DNA of 64,000 nucleotides from Chlorophyllum brunneum. Lineage: Eukaryota > Basidiomycota > Agaricomycetes > Agaricales > Agaricaceae. The notes below the pieces were generated by a model, which saw nothing but the letters and a program-made list of their open reading frames with translations, ran no database searches and was not told where the DNA came from. Both the position numbers and the translations under genes were made by a program. The stretch lies in the NCBI GenBank assembly GCA_963576785.1, contig OY756145.1, positions 2,418,001 to 2,482,000 of the forward strand. The letters are read 5' to 3'. Position 1 is the stretch's first letter; each line of letters begins with the position of its first letter. Shown here one piece after another: positions 12,391 through 24,532 of the stretch.

Positions 12391-13800
12391 TGCTCTATGA
12401 AGGGTGATACGGGTTGTGGTGAATGTCGCAGACGAAGAGTGCGTGAGCGGTGGGGGACGAGCCAAGTGGTCCTCAGCCTGTGACCAGAATAGGCGCCAGC
12501 ATCACATTCCATTTTAGGAATCCGCATCATGGGTAGCCGGATTGAAAATCCCGAATCCCGCCAATTTCTCTTCTGCGTAAGGAATAGCTTTATTACGACC
12601 ACCAATAGCAAAACACAAGTGACAACCGAATTGTACTCAGAATCAAAAAGGCGTATTTTCGAACGGTCTGGTTCACTGTTCAGTATGATGCGCTATGCTT
12701 GGTGTCCATGAGCTTGGTCCGACCATGACTCAGATATCAATAGCCCTAACGAAACCTCAGGGTTCAGGCCTCACCAAAAAGAGCCGACAGTGTGCCTCCC
12801 GTAGGATGAATAGACAATACTAGCATCGACTGAGAGAGGCCGTGATGGTGTGGTCGTACGCAGTAGAAAGGATAGGTCTTTTCTTCGTGCGTTGGGGGAT
12901 TGGGGTAACTGTAGATGTAAGAATAATGTACAGGAGTAAAAAGTTGCAGGTCACTAAGGAGAGTATGGATCGGGCAGTAATCAGCAGGAAATATAAACAC
13001 CACCGCGTAGATACACGACAGTGTAGTTATTGTGTGTGCGAAGGATCTCGCGTCTCGCGGAAAGGGCTCCAATTTGCATAGATTCCGGCATCGAATCGTC
13101 CGATGATTCTCTGGGTCAACAATGTCGGCAGCACGAGAGGGCCCCGTTTGCAAATATAGCTTAAAGTAATATAACAGCTACGAACCCTCATAACCTGGTT
13201 GCACTACTCATTACAGGCTGCGCAAAGCTTATTCTTGATGCAATAATACTGGTGATGAATCCGGAGGCCTTTGTGCAAATGATCATGGAGTCTCATGAAA
13301 CGTATGAAGAGCTCGACGAGTTATTTTGCATTTAATATATCACTCCATAACCGGATACACCACAGGTTCTCCTAATTTTATTTTGCAGTGATCATGCAGG
13401 AATAAGGATGAAGGAAGATGGAAATAGTGGAAACCTGTTAAGCCACAATAAAATGGCCTAGAAACCAGAGTACACCATAAAAGATGAGACGAGATTGAGT
13501 AGCTTCGGAGAACTTGACGTCCATATGGCAAGTATACCTGGAATAGCAAGGTGAGCCTTTCGGCCTCTAATCTGAGTTTGCCCAGCGCGTGTACGCTGTC
13601 GGGGTCGAGCCGAAGATTGCAGTGATGGGCAATCCACATGACCATCGGATCAACGGCAGGGATACTCCAAAAAAAATAACAATCTTTAATTAACTTGCAA
13701 GGTCCGGTACTTAACTCGATATCAATATCTTTGCATGCGCGCTCTACACAGCCTGTGGTCGATATAAAGCAGCTATAAACAACTCCAGGACCCGAGTAAA
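12391..13800. other. 1.4 kb divergent intergenic region
   Basis: Separates the START gene (leftward) from pyridoxal kinase (rightward), so it holds both promoters. A minus-strand frame at about 13690-13535 ('NLRLDPDSVHALGKLRLEAE', ending at a GTATAC donor) reads like a real exon, but I could not connect it to neighbours; it may be a gene relic. Nothing else is recognisable. Confidence 0.4.
13763..13779 (+). promoter_or_regulatory. tandem TATA-like boxes of the pyridoxal kinase gene
   Basis: Two TATAAA motifs (13763-13768 and 13774-13779) lie 22-38 bp before the ATG at 13801. Such proximity implies a short 5' UTR or use of only the upstream copy. Motif-based inference. Confidence 0.4.
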
Positions 13801-15198
13801 ATGACCCTTGAACGCATCCTCAGCATCCAGTCCCACGTTATCTTTGGATATGTCGGTGGAAGAGCTGCAGTGTTTCCTTTACAATGCTTAGGATACGACG
13901 TTGATGTGAGTCACTCCTGGGAGATGGTTGAAAATCATAATATCTCTGTATTGAATATAGGTAATCAACACAGTCAATTACACGAACCACGCTGGTACTA
14001 GATTGAACCTTGGAAGGATGATTGATGTGCTAACATGGACCCACAGGTTATGGACGTGCAGGGGGGACAAAAACTAGTGCCGCGGAGCTCGAAGCAATGT
14101 TCGAGGCACTGGCGCAAAATGAGTTGCTCTTACCCACTCGACTCTTAACAGGTTACATCCCTGGAGCTGAGGCTTTATCCGTTGTCAAACAGTTTGCGGA
14201 GAAATTGAAGGAGAAAAAATCTGCTCTAATATACCTCCTTGATCGTACGTATATTCAACCATGTCGTAGTCGAACCTCATGACGAACGCTCTTTTTAGCT
14301 GTAATGGGCGACGCAGGAAAACTATACGTTGCAGCAGATGTGATACCCGTATATAGACAAATGTTACCCCTCGCGACTATCATTACACCCAACTGGTATG
14401 AGGTTGAGTGCGTATCCATTTACCTCCACGATCATCCAGTGGTCAATCCTTACATATCACAGAGTTCTGACCGAAACCTCAATAACGGATATCGCCTCTC
14501 TCCAACAAGCCCTTCAAATCCTACACACAAGATACCACGTCCCTAACATCGTAATCAGCTCTATCCCTCTCAAAACCTGGCTTCTAGCTGCTTTACCACC
14601 ATCCATATCCCCACCAATATCCAACAAAGAATCCAATCACCTCTTCTGCCTCTCATCATCCACTTCCTCCGATACCACCAATGGCGCACCTGGAACATAC
14701 ACCAATGGGCTGAATTGCAATGTAGCGTCAAGATACCCTTACCCCTCGACAATCCACGCAGCCTGCGTCCCATTGATTCCCGGATACTTCTCCGGCGTAG
14801 GTGACCTCTTCTCCGCTCTCGTCCTTGCGCACTTTCACCCCGATTACAACTCCAAGATCTCCACCACAACCGAATCACCCTCTCAACGCTCACAATCCCC
14901 ACAACCTCCATCAAAACTCGATCAGAGTCTAACACCACTCTCATATGCTACTTCACTCGCACTAACCAAAACCCATGCCATTCTTTCAAAGACATACGAA
15001 CATTCCCTCTCGCTACCTGAAGACGAACGTCAACCATCCGATGATGAATTAGATGCGAAAAACCCGATGCGTAGGATAAAAAGGATGCGCGGGCGAGAGC
15101 TGGTTCTCGTCCAAGGTCAAGATGTAATTAGGGGTGTCGGGTTAACTTCAGAGAATGTAAGGTGGATGAGGGGGTGGGATGCCTTTTGGGAGAGCTGA
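13801..15198 (+). CDS. PDXK: pyridoxal kinase
   Basis: Five exons (13801-13905, 13961-13994, 14047-14244, 14299-14407, 14463-15198) give 393 aa. The product phosphorylates pyridoxal, pyridoxine and pyridoxamine with ATP in the vitamin B6 salvage pathway, in the cytosol. Diagnostic ribokinase-superfamily features appear in order: '[19 protein letters not shown]' at the N-terminus, '[14 protein letters not shown]', 'LLTGYIPG', the '[20 protein letters not shown]' motif split by an intron, 'TPNWYEVE', and near the C-terminus '[20 protein letters not shown]', which holds the GxGD catalytic aspartate. The protein is longer than the roughly 310-aa bacterial or human enzyme because of S/T/P-rich insertions around 14620-14720 and 14855-14930. 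It converges with ARP2, whose stop lies 173 bp beyond this one. Confidence 0.93.
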
Positions 15199-15371
15199 AG
15201 ATCGAGGTAGATATTGGTACCTTGCAAATTACGAGTTCCAAATTCATAGATGATAGAGCTTGATATCACCCCTAGAACGAGCTCGGCCTATAATCGAGAA
15301 ATTTGAATTTTGGGTAACAATTGCGCATTCTACTCCTACAAGTCCAACCCCTTCACTAGCGTTAGCGCCCT

Positions 15372-16934
15372 TTACTCTCCTCTGCTAAGCTTATCTAAAG
15401 CCCTCACGCCCTGCTCAAACCATTCCTCCCTCGATATCCAGAACTCCTCGCGATTCTTCATGATATCAGCCAGCACGGCGCCACCCAAGAACACCATGTG
15501 CTTCCTCCGAGGTGGGTCCTCGATCTTGATCTTGAATTTCTGTGAATACGTATGGCGTAAGAACGAATGGATAGTAAGGCTTTGAAAACTGAACGTACGC
15601 TCAAACGCGAAGGATCTCCATTCAACACACGCATCAAGTACAACTGCTTCATTTCCTTCTCCAAGCGACTAGGGAGACCTGGGTACATGCTCGATCCTCC
15701 TGACAGCACGATGTGTTTGTACAATTCAGGACGGACGTCGACGGCTGCGGCTTGAATTGTCTGGAATAGCATTTCTGTAAATAAAGGGTAGTTGAGTTGT
15801 GGAAATGAGGATGAGCCTGAAGCGTACCTGCAACACCTGGCTGTTCGATGTCGACCAGATGGGGTTGGAACATACACTCGGGTGCTTCGAAGCGTTCCGA
15901 ACCGACTTTGATCATCCGTCCATCAGGGAGCTATTGGAGAGGGAATCAACTCTAGATCTGGTTGGACAAATATATGAAGCACACCGTATAACTCTCTACT
16001 AGGACAGTCGTTTCTTCCGAGAGTTTGGTATCCTGATCGAGGTCATAACTACGCATGAACCAGTCAGTTGCATTATGTCTAGTGTAGAATTCTGTGCTCG
16101 CACCTCACGTAGCATAGCTTCTCCTTGATCTCGCGCACAGTCTCAAAGTCGGCCGTTCGATTGAACGCATATCCTCTCATGAGTAGTAGTTTGATCAAGT
16201 ATCGCGTCACATCACGACCAGCAATGTCCAATCGACGAGTCAGATGTGGCATGGCGAAGCCATCGTAGACCGGCACGATATGTGTAACGCCGTCTCCCGA
16301 ATCGACGACCACTCCAGTGGTCAAACCTGGGACGAGGGTTAAAATCGTCCATTGATTTGGTTACTGGGAGACGGAAGGACGTACCTTGTGCATAGAGCGT
16401 CAAAACAGCTTGTATAGCAACATACACGCCTCCGAACCCATAATCTTCAAACATAACCTGACACATCCGCTGACGATTCACCCTGGGATTCATCGGGGGT
16501 TCCGTCAACAACACCTTGCGTCCTCTAGGGTCGACTTTCATTTTCTCATCGAATGTATAGTCCCAGAGATGTTTCATATCTTCCCAGTTTTTCACGATAC
16601 CATGCTCCATGGGTTGTGTTACTTGAAGATAGTTGCGGTTCTGCGCAGCTTCGTCGCCGACCATGATATCTTTGATTATCGCTGACCCGACGCGCTCCTC
16701 AGCGCGGAGGATTGGTCGACCAACTATAGATGGAAATACTGTATGTTGTATTTTGATGAGAGAGCGATAGGGGCCGTAGGGTCGTTTGACATACCATGCT
16801 CTGGGAAGTTTGAGCCAGCATATCCGACTTTCACAAACTAGTTGGAAGGATATAGATAGTCAGTCCAGAAAGGAACACAGTAAAGTACTTACGCCGGTAC
16901 CGTTGTCGACAACGAGAGGCACCTCTGAGTCCAT
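15372..16934 (-). CDS. ARP2: actin-related protein 2 (Arp2/3 complex)
   Basis: Multi-exon gene with ATG at 16932-16934 ('[14 protein letters not shown]') and stop at 15372-15374. Actin-fold motifs in order: '[20 protein letters not shown]', 'VFPSIVGRP', '[13 protein letters not shown]', '[20 protein letters not shown]', '[16 protein letters not shown]', '[20 protein letters not shown]', '[20 protein letters not shown]', '[14 protein letters not shown]', '[20 protein letters not shown]' and '[20 protein letters not shown]'. The R-L-D-I-A-G-R-D and [13 protein letters not shown] stretches are typical of Arp2 rather than actin or Arp3. With Arp3 it forms the nucleating pair of the Arp2/3 complex, which builds branched actin at cortical patches during endocytosis. 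About 390 aa, normal for the family. It is divergent from the GMC oxidase gene. Confidence 0.95.
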
Positions 16935-17609
16935 AGAAGGGGGCGGATGTGATAGCGAGTATAGCCGTATGTCATTGCGATATCGTGTTTGCACCGCTTT
17001 GGTCAAGGTCCTAATCAGGCTGCCATTAACTTTTGATGCAATAACCAACGACGGTTCCTCTTAAAGCTTAGGTACCAGCAAGTGCAGTCAGGAAGCCCAC
17101 TGTTCATTTTTTCAAGAAGGCGCGACGAGATATGTACCTGGAACTTTCCGACTGCGCACTCTCAGTCGAACTGACCATTTTCGGATGAGTCTCGTTGAAT
17201 TTGATTGACTGCACATATTTCTTGGCGGGGAGTATGTGTACGGAATTCGAACGACCGAGGTCCGCGCTTTGGAGAGTGCCAAATCGATCACAGAAATTTT
17301 TCGCTCCAAGGTACAGGCAGAAGCTCTCATTCCCGTTCACGGGTCCCAACACAACTAATTCCGAGTTCACAGGGCCTGGAAAATCCATTATTCAGTCCTG
17401 CATGGCAAAGGAACAACCAAATTAAAAAACCACCTGCTCTCATAGCCAATCCCTCCCAGAAGAAGCCCTTTGCAGAAGCGCTCAAGTGTTCTTTGACTCT
17501 AAATATAGTACTCAAATACCCATACTCTTCCTCCTGCGGAACTCCATGGGAGAAATATGTTTGCTTATAAAGGACCGTGTCCAGATGAAAACACCTGTTG
17601 ACTGACAAG
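16935..17609. other. divergent promoter region between ARP2 and GMC oxidase
   Basis: About 675 bp shared by two divergently transcribed genes. The GMC side has a good TATA box; none is obvious on the ARP2 side, which fits a housekeeping promoter. No RNA gene or repeat noticed. Confidence 0.5.
17566..17571 (+). promoter_or_regulatory. TATA box of the GMC oxidoreductase gene
   Basis: TATAAA at 17566-17571, 39 bp before the ATG at 17610. A strong TATA element with a short leader is usual for regulated secreted-enzyme genes. Motif-based. Confidence 0.5.
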
Positions 17610-19892
17610 ATGTATTTCACTCTTCTCGCTGGCGTATTTGCAGCGATTCAAGCTTGTAGGGCAGAGATAGTCGAGTCGTTCCAAGACCTCCATTCAACTG
17701 AATTCGACTTTGTCATTGTTGGCGGTAAGTGTTGATTACTTTTCGTTGTAATGTCGCGTTTCTCAAACATAACGCAGGCGGAACTGCTGGGAACGTTGTT
17801 GCGAACCGGCTTACTGAGAACCCAGGTACAAAGGTTCTCGTCCTGGAGGCGGGGGGCTCGTAAGCACGACCGATACTTCATTGTTACTGACTATCCTCTG
17901 ACTCTTCGTAGGCCTGATGGCGTTTTGAACCTCACTGTCCCCTTCTATTGCCTTCGAGCTACGCCGAATACGCCAAATGACTGGAACTACACAACGGTTC
18001 CACTGCGAGGAGTCAACAATAGATCCATTGCCTTTCCACGAGGCCATGTCCTGGGTGGGAGCAGTTCCGTTAGTGAGTGACTGTAATATGACTTTAGAAC
18101 ACAGCCCTGATGTGTTATGATATTTCAGACTTTATGGCTTATACGAGAGGCACATTCGAAGACTGGGACCGGTATGCGCGAGTCACAGGAGATTCTGGTT
18201 GGTCGTGGAATAACATGCAAAAGTATTTCCGCCGGGTTTGTGTTCTATTATTATCCGCCAACTCTATCATTGTTCATCAGATCATCGTTTAGAACGAGAG
18301 ATGGATGGCACCTGCGGATCATCACAATACGTTTGGGCAATTCAACCCTCTGGTTCATAGCTTCACTGGTGTCAACTCTGTTAGTCTTGCGGGCTTCCCT
18401 CTGAGTATTGATAGTCGGGTCATCAAAGCTGCGCGTGAATCACGTAGGAGCCAATTTGCCTTTAAACTGGACTACAACTCTGGACGGAATCTAGGCATTG
18501 GTAGGTTTCACTTGTGTAACATATCCGATTGTCGCTAACGCGCCCTCAGGTTATACCCAGTCCACCATCAAGGACGGTCAAAGAAGTAGTTCCGCAACAT
18601 CATACTTGGCATCCCAATTTTCCAATCGAAGAAACCTGCATGTTCTGCTTCACGCACAAGTAGCAAGAGTTCTCAGCACAAAGAAGAGCAAGGGTCGAAT
18701 TTCATTTGACACAGTCGAGTTTACCGATGGTGTCGGAGGTGAGAACGGTTTTACCTGAAATTGGAACACCCTAAAACGATATTATAGGACTGGTGCACCG
18801 AGTTCGGGCAAAGAAAGAAATTATTATGTCAGGAGGGACTATTGGCAGTCCACACGTCCTCTTAAACTCGGGAATCGGCGATTCAGCTGCTCTCGAGAAG
18901 GTTGGCGTCAGGGCTGTACACCATCTCCCGGCTGTTGGTCAAAATCTATCGGACCACCCCATAATTTCAAGCAAATGGTCGGTAAACGCCAAGGACTCAG
19001 AGACACTGGATCTGATGAACCGCAATGCGACTCTTGCCAATGAGAACCTTGAACAATGGCAAAATAAACGTGCTGGTCCTCTTGTTGATGGTGTGTTCAA
19101 TACTGTGGGGTGGATTCGCGTTGCGCCGAACGCAGATATCTTCAAGAAGTTCCCCCATCAAGATCCATCTCCTGGTCCAAATACTGCGCATGTCGAGTTA
19201 CTTCCAATGGTATGTTCTGCATTTTCAATTCCCAGCAAGGGAAAAGTAATGATAGCGTCCAAAAACAGGGTGGAATTCTTCGGCCTCCATTCCCACCAAG
19301 CGGTCACTTTTTGACCATCGGAACTGCTCTCCTGCAACCAACTGCGCGTACGTCGAGTGAGATCTCACACTCGAAAGCATACCCCTTACTTGTTCGTTCC
19401 CAACAGGTGGCTCTGTTACACTTAGATCCAGCAACCCTTTCGATTCTCCCTTGATCGATCCCAACTACCTAACCAATGGTTTCGATGTTGCATTGATCAG
19501 AGAAGGTGTAAAACTCGCTCGAGAGATGCTCACTCTACCAGCATTCGATGGCTATGTCATTTCATCATTGACGAACGCGACAACGGATGACGAGATTGAT
19601 GAGTTTGTGCGGGAAGGTCTTGCGGGATTTTCTCACCCAGTATCTACTTGCGCTATGTCAGCTCGGGGAGCGAGTCATGGAGTTGTTGATCCAGATTTAC
19701 GGCTGAAAGGAGCAGATGGTATACGTGTTGTGGATGCTTCGATATTGGTTAGTACTTGTTGGTTTACCCAACTATTGCATTTGATTGAATTTGTTTATTT
19801 AGCCATTTACACCGGCTGCTCATACGCAGGCTTCTGTATACGTTGTTGCAGAGAGGGCATCGGACATGATCAAATCCCACTGGAGGATTTGA
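17610..19892 (+). CDS. secreted GMC oxidoreductase, aryl-alcohol oxidase type
   Basis: About ten exons join in frame to roughly 590 aa. It starts with a signal peptide (MYFTLLAGVFAAIQACRA). The ADP-binding motif is 'DFVIVGGGTAGNVVANRL' followed by 'VLVLEAGG'. GMC signature 1 is 'RGHVLGGSSSVNFMAYTRG', signature 2 'SGGTIGSPHVLLNSGIGD'. The C-terminal active site shows 'FSHPVSTCAMS' (first catalytic His) and 'PFTPAAHTQASVYVVAERAS' (second catalytic His). Two-electron FAD enzymes of this group oxidise aromatic or other primary alcohols and reduce O2 to H2O2, feeding extracellular peroxidases in wood and litter fungi. All splice junctions (for example G|GC at the dinucleotide motif, and LLPM to GGILRPPFPP near 19270) keep the frame, so it looks functional. 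Exact substrate cannot be read from the sequence. Confidence 0.92.
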
Positions 19893-20188
19893 ATATCTTT
19901 TCTGTACATGAACTGGGATAATATATTCAGCATCAAGCTGAACCGGAAGTTTTGCCAGACCTAGTTAATACAGAGGCTAAGCACTCTGAGGTGGAAGGCC
20001 ATTTCCAGGTCACTAGCTCACGTGATCCAGAGCTTGTTGCTGCTGGGTTCAAACGAGCCATATTTTCAGCAGCCACCCATTCAGAGTTCCATAGCGATTC
20101 TGCATCTCCTACCTGTTTTAACGTATCAGCTATAACAGATTCAACACGCCTCAAACCTCAGCCATTTCCCCACGGCTACCTTGCTTCA

Positions 20189-21037
20189 ATGACAAGCGTT
20201 GCTTCGCTTTACACCCAACTTGCAAATCACTTCAAGCCACATCGAGCCGAAGCCCTGTATCGTGTGCGGGTCAACGGCATCTGTCTGCTGACCGGCATTC
20301 TCGTATCGTATCTGCTACCCATCCCATCACTCCATAGGGCTATACGCGTTGTTCGTGGATCCACTGGAGATGAATTTGGTTCGGGAGAATGGTTCTATCG
20401 GTGGTTCTGTATTCTTGGTATATTTACTGATCTCTTTGCTTTGTTGTTTACTGAATGCTCCTACAGAAGTTGTGACACTCTCGCTTTTCCTCTTCAATTT
20501 CCTTCACGGCATATATGCTGTGAGATACCCTCGCGCCTCTTTTACACCTCTTGCTTCATCGAGTAAACCCAAGGGAGTCCAAAAGACTGCTACTACTCCC
20601 CAAAAGCCTTTCAAAGTGCTCTCGCCACAAGTACGTTTTTTATAGTAGCACTGGTGGATTACTTTTCTCACCGGTTCCTAGTCGAGCCCGCAACCCCAAA
20701 AGCCTTTCTCCTTCTCCCCATCGTCTTCATTTGGTCTTTCTGTGTCCACAAATTACCCAACATCACCCGTCTCGACTCCATCAAGAGTAGTTCACTATCC
20801 CGCGCCTCCTAATTCTTCAACAAACACCCAGACATCAGTCTCGTCAAGCATTAATATTCTCTCGACACCAAGTCCTGTAATTTCTGCGTATCGAGGCAAG
20901 CACCTGAGTAATAGTGTTGGCCGTGAGTTTTTAGTGGTTGCTCTTGGGTGGGGGGTTCGCTGACATGATAAATAGACGCTTTGGATGGTTCTTATCTTCA
21001 ATTTACATCAGAAAAAGCTGATGTTGAGGAGGCTTAG
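20189..21037 (+). CDS. putative nuclear pore membrane protein, POM34-like
   Basis: Four exons give about 240 aa. Start at 20189 (MTSVASLYTQLANHF). Two hydrophobic segments lie near the N-terminus: 'VNGICLLTGILVSYLLPIPS' and, after an intron, 'VVTLSLFLFNFLHGIYAVRY'. A Ser/Pro/Thr-rich tail follows ('QKPFSFSPSSSFGLSVST', 'TPSRVVHYPAPPNSSTNT', 'AYRGKHLSNSVG'), and the end is ALDGSYLQFTSEKADVEEA. Two close membrane helices plus a nucleoporin-like S/P-rich tail fit fungal POM34 (NPCC family), which anchors the pore membrane ring; this is a family-level inference from architecture, not from an alignment. It lies between two secreted oxidase genes and is unrelated to them in role. Confidence 0.58.
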
Positions 21038-21551
21038 TTTCCGTGTATTGGAAGTTGTCTATTGTATTGGCATGACCATGGTCAATATGTTCATTTTCAG
21101 AACAGGCATCCATTCCGCTGTGGATTAAGCTTGGTTGGACTCATGCCACGAGTTGTTATCGATGTTCTCACGTTTCGGCGCCATCAAGTATTCGAAGGTG
21201 TCAAGGGCAGGATTGCGGCCCAATCCTGGATCCGGTTCTCGACAGGCTCAATGATGATAGTATTATGATGTTGCACCCAGCCTCGAATTCGTGGACTTGT
21301 TCTGAAGCTCTACTGCCTGTTCCAGTGGTTCATTGGAATGCTTGAGCGTCCCAAAGGGCTGCTTGAGTTACAGGATGAGGCGGGCCCAGGCTTCAGTATT
21401 AGTACTCCTCATGGTTGACGAGAAGCTTCATTTCAGGCACACATACTTCGACCACTTCCATGCATCCTGTCAATGATCCTGAGTGTCGTTATCCCCAGGA
21501 AAGCGTCGTGCGTAGGTGTATAAATGAACAGTCCCCACAAACCCCAAGGCC
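21038..21551. other. intergenic region upstream of multicopper oxidase
   Basis: About 510 bp with POM34-like 3' UTR and the oxidase promoter. A TATAAA motif sits at its right end. No further gene or repeat recognised. Confidence 0.45.
21519..21524 (+). promoter_or_regulatory. TATA-like box of the multicopper oxidase gene
   Basis: TATAAA at 21519-21524, only 28 bp before the chosen ATG at 21552. Transcription start would lie near or at this ATG, so a downstream start remains possible. Confidence 0.35.
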
Positions 21552-24250
21552 ATGTATTTCCCGTCCTTCAACTTCTGGCGTAGTGCGGCGCCGTTGCCGG
21601 TGCTCGCCACCGCTGCGTACAACAACATCACTGTGTCTGGTAACCTTTACATCGTCAATGGCGACACGAATTACCAGGCACCTAGTGGGGGTTGGGTTAA
21701 CCGTAGCGCTGTTCTTGCTGGACTAACAGAAAAGGTTGGAACTTTCCCTGGGCCGACCATCAATGGATACAAAGTGTGTATTATTCTATCCCCTTCTTTG
21801 TTCCCCTCGTTGATTATCGACCAGGGCGACACTTTTGAACTCAACGTTATCAATAGACTCACTGATGATACAATGTTAAGGGAGACGACTATTGTAAGTT
21901 GGGATTGTCACTTGGAAAACTTTGGGTTAATAGCTTCGTAGCATTGGCATGGTATCGAGCAACCTAGGACGGCTTGGGCAGATGGTGTTGCTTTTGTGAC
22001 CCAGTGTCCATTCATTCCGGGAGATTCTTTCCCCTACAGGTTCCCTGTCTTACACCAGGCAGGAACATTCTGGTACCACTCTCATTATTGTACGTCGTTT
22101 CTAATAGTTTCTCCACCGTTGATCTGATTTTTCTGTACAGCTGCCCAGTATTGTGATGGCCTGCGTGGTGCATTCATCATAAGAGATCGCCAGGACCCTT
22201 ATTTACCCGAATATGACGTTGATGATGGTATGAATTGCGGTTTTTGGAATTTGGATATCGTTCTCATGATTTTGGATATATAGATTCCACGGTTCTTACT
22301 TTGTCTGACTGGTGAGTTACTTTGATACTACTTGGGCGTGATTTTGACGATTCGTCTTCTATAGGTATCGTACGTATATTTAGATGTGAGGCTTGATACC
22401 TACTGACCCTATAACGAAACCTTCTAGAAAAGAAATCTACTCAAGGTCGAAGGTGATGTTACCTTTTGCGTCGACATACAGGTTGGCTGAACATCATCAC
22501 ACGATAGTACCTGGGATCTTACGCTGATCAATGGTGCCGTTGAGCCAATTATCACGGTCCAGAAGGGAAGGAGGTTAGAATATCTGCTCATCACACAGTC
22601 AACACACTAACTCATTCATAACAAAAGATATCGATTCCGCATGATAAACACATCTTGCGATTCTCCCTATAACTTCCATATAGAGGGACACAATTTGATC
22701 GTCATTGAAGTGGAAGGTGTTCTTATTCAGAGATACACGGTGGGCAAAATCCCCATTCTCGCAGGTATGTCGGGCTTAGTGGTTTCTCGCTTCTATACAA
22801 CTAACCGCGGAACCTAGGCCAACGTTATTCTTTCATTGTGAGATTTTATTTCATTCACCGCTCTTATGTCTAACGAGAGACTTCTTAAACTTCGTATTAG
22901 TTGGACACTAGGCTCATGGACGATAGGAGGAACTATTGTAAGTCGGCGGGTTGGATCATGTTTTGGGGTGGCCATTTGATTCATTTCGAATGTAGGGGTT
23001 CATGCGATACATCCTACCAATCGAGGTCCCGCCGGACGGGGTATATTGCACTATACTAACGCTGGGAACGCACCACCCATACCCGTTCCTGGTCCAGGAA
23101 TCCTACTGAACGAGACATTTATTAGGGTGGGTAGCTGTCGTCACCTCTTTCCTTTCAACCATAGCTAAGTTGATCATTTTTTTTGGGTAGCCCTATTACG
23201 CCGAACCAGCTGTATGTTGTCCTGCGGAACACTCAACAATAACAACAAAAAACTGATTTTTTTTGTTACAGCCCGGTGGTCATTCGCCTACTGCACCAGA
23301 TGTCTACAATGTCAACCTGGAAATGGGCAGAACGGTAGGTGACAATAGGCTTGTATACAGAACTCGTTTTGATTTACTACTTTTTAGGATGAGGGTTTCA
23401 CTATCAACGGCGTCCGCTTCCGACCTCCCTCTAGAGATGTCTTGTTGCAGATCTTGAGTGGTACCGTTGATCCGCGTAAGTGCCGCGGCCTTTGACCGAG
23501 GATAAACTTTAATACCCCCACCACAGACAAAATTTTACCTCCTGGATCAGTCATAAGCCTTCCGCGCGACCGAAACATTCAGATCACGTACATCAATGCC
23601 GATACAACTCCTGGAGCTCCCGTGAGTACGAGCGATGTATGTAAGCCTTCGGAAATCCTGACACACACTCTTACATAGCACCCTATGCACCTGCACGGTG
23701 TAAGTGTAAAGCTTCTCAATGATGGCATAATGGCTGACCGTATCCGTTTAGCATACTTTCTCGGTGGTTCGCTCGATTGGTGCTTATAATTATACTTGGG
23801 ACAATCCACCCCGCAGGGATACTGTCTCTACTTCATTATTCGGGCTTGGTAATGGTGTGAACGTTGACCAGGTGACGATCCGCTTCAAAACGGATAATCC
23901 TGGTCCCTGGATTCTCCACTGGTACGTCTTGGATATTCCATTCGGGGATTGATTTATCTGACATGCTTAATACCAAAAAAGCCATATTGATTGGCATCTC
24001 GAAGAGTACGTCTACTGCTTCTGCTTTTGTAAGAGATATATAATCTAATTGTTCGCCCTGTTTTTAGAGGTCTTGCTATTGTATTTGCGGAAGATATCAC
24101 CGGTATCAAAGCATGGCAACAGAACATTCCTGGTGCGCTCTAATCTTTTATCAAAACTGATAATTTATCGCTGATGCGAGTCTATCCAACACAGATAGGT
24201 GGTATGGGGGTTGCCAGAAATACTGGGATTGGTTGTCTCATGGACAGTGA
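21552..24250 (+). CDS. laccase-like multicopper oxidase, ~21 exons
   Basis: The open frame is cut by about 20 short introns, but all junctions can be joined. All four copper-ligand segments are present: HWHGI (L1), WYHSHY (L2), HPMHLHGHTF (L3) and HCHIDWHLE (L4, with the Cys codon made by splicing TG to C). The type-1 axial position, ten residues after that Cys, is Leu. Other family marks are '[20 protein letters not shown]', '[14 protein letters not shown]', 'TLSDWY', '[20 protein letters not shown]' and 'GPWILHCH'. The end is [11 protein letters not shown]...HGQ, stop 24248-24250. These enzymes oxidise phenols or similar substrates using O2, usually outside the cell. The N-terminus ([20 protein letters not shown]) is a weak signal peptide, so the start may be wrong. 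A 5-nt exon at 22365-22369 is needed to complete the DWY motif. Confidence 0.87.
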
Positions 24251-24532
24251 TGCTGAAATGGTGGTTCGAAAGTTATGTGGCCGAATTAGCCGTAGTCAAA
24301 CTTACAGAGTATGTATTTTGGGAGTAGTTTCAAACCGCGTGGATCATTACCACCTTTATATTCCATTTCGTCTATGTGGATTCTCGACCACTCCATCACC
24401 GTGATAAATAAAAAGCTAAAGGGAAATGCTATCTATTTAAAATACTTCATAATGTACAATGTCACAACCAGGCGAGCCTGTTCTCGGAGTTCTTTAAGGA
24501 TGTGAGGCCGGCTGCTGCGGTACTTCAACAGG

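Noticed and set aside
22370..22560. Multicopper oxidase looked frameshifted or truncated here
   Set aside because: Including the 5-nt exon and an intron from 22455 to the AG before TACCTGGG restores a continuous frame through all four copper motifs.
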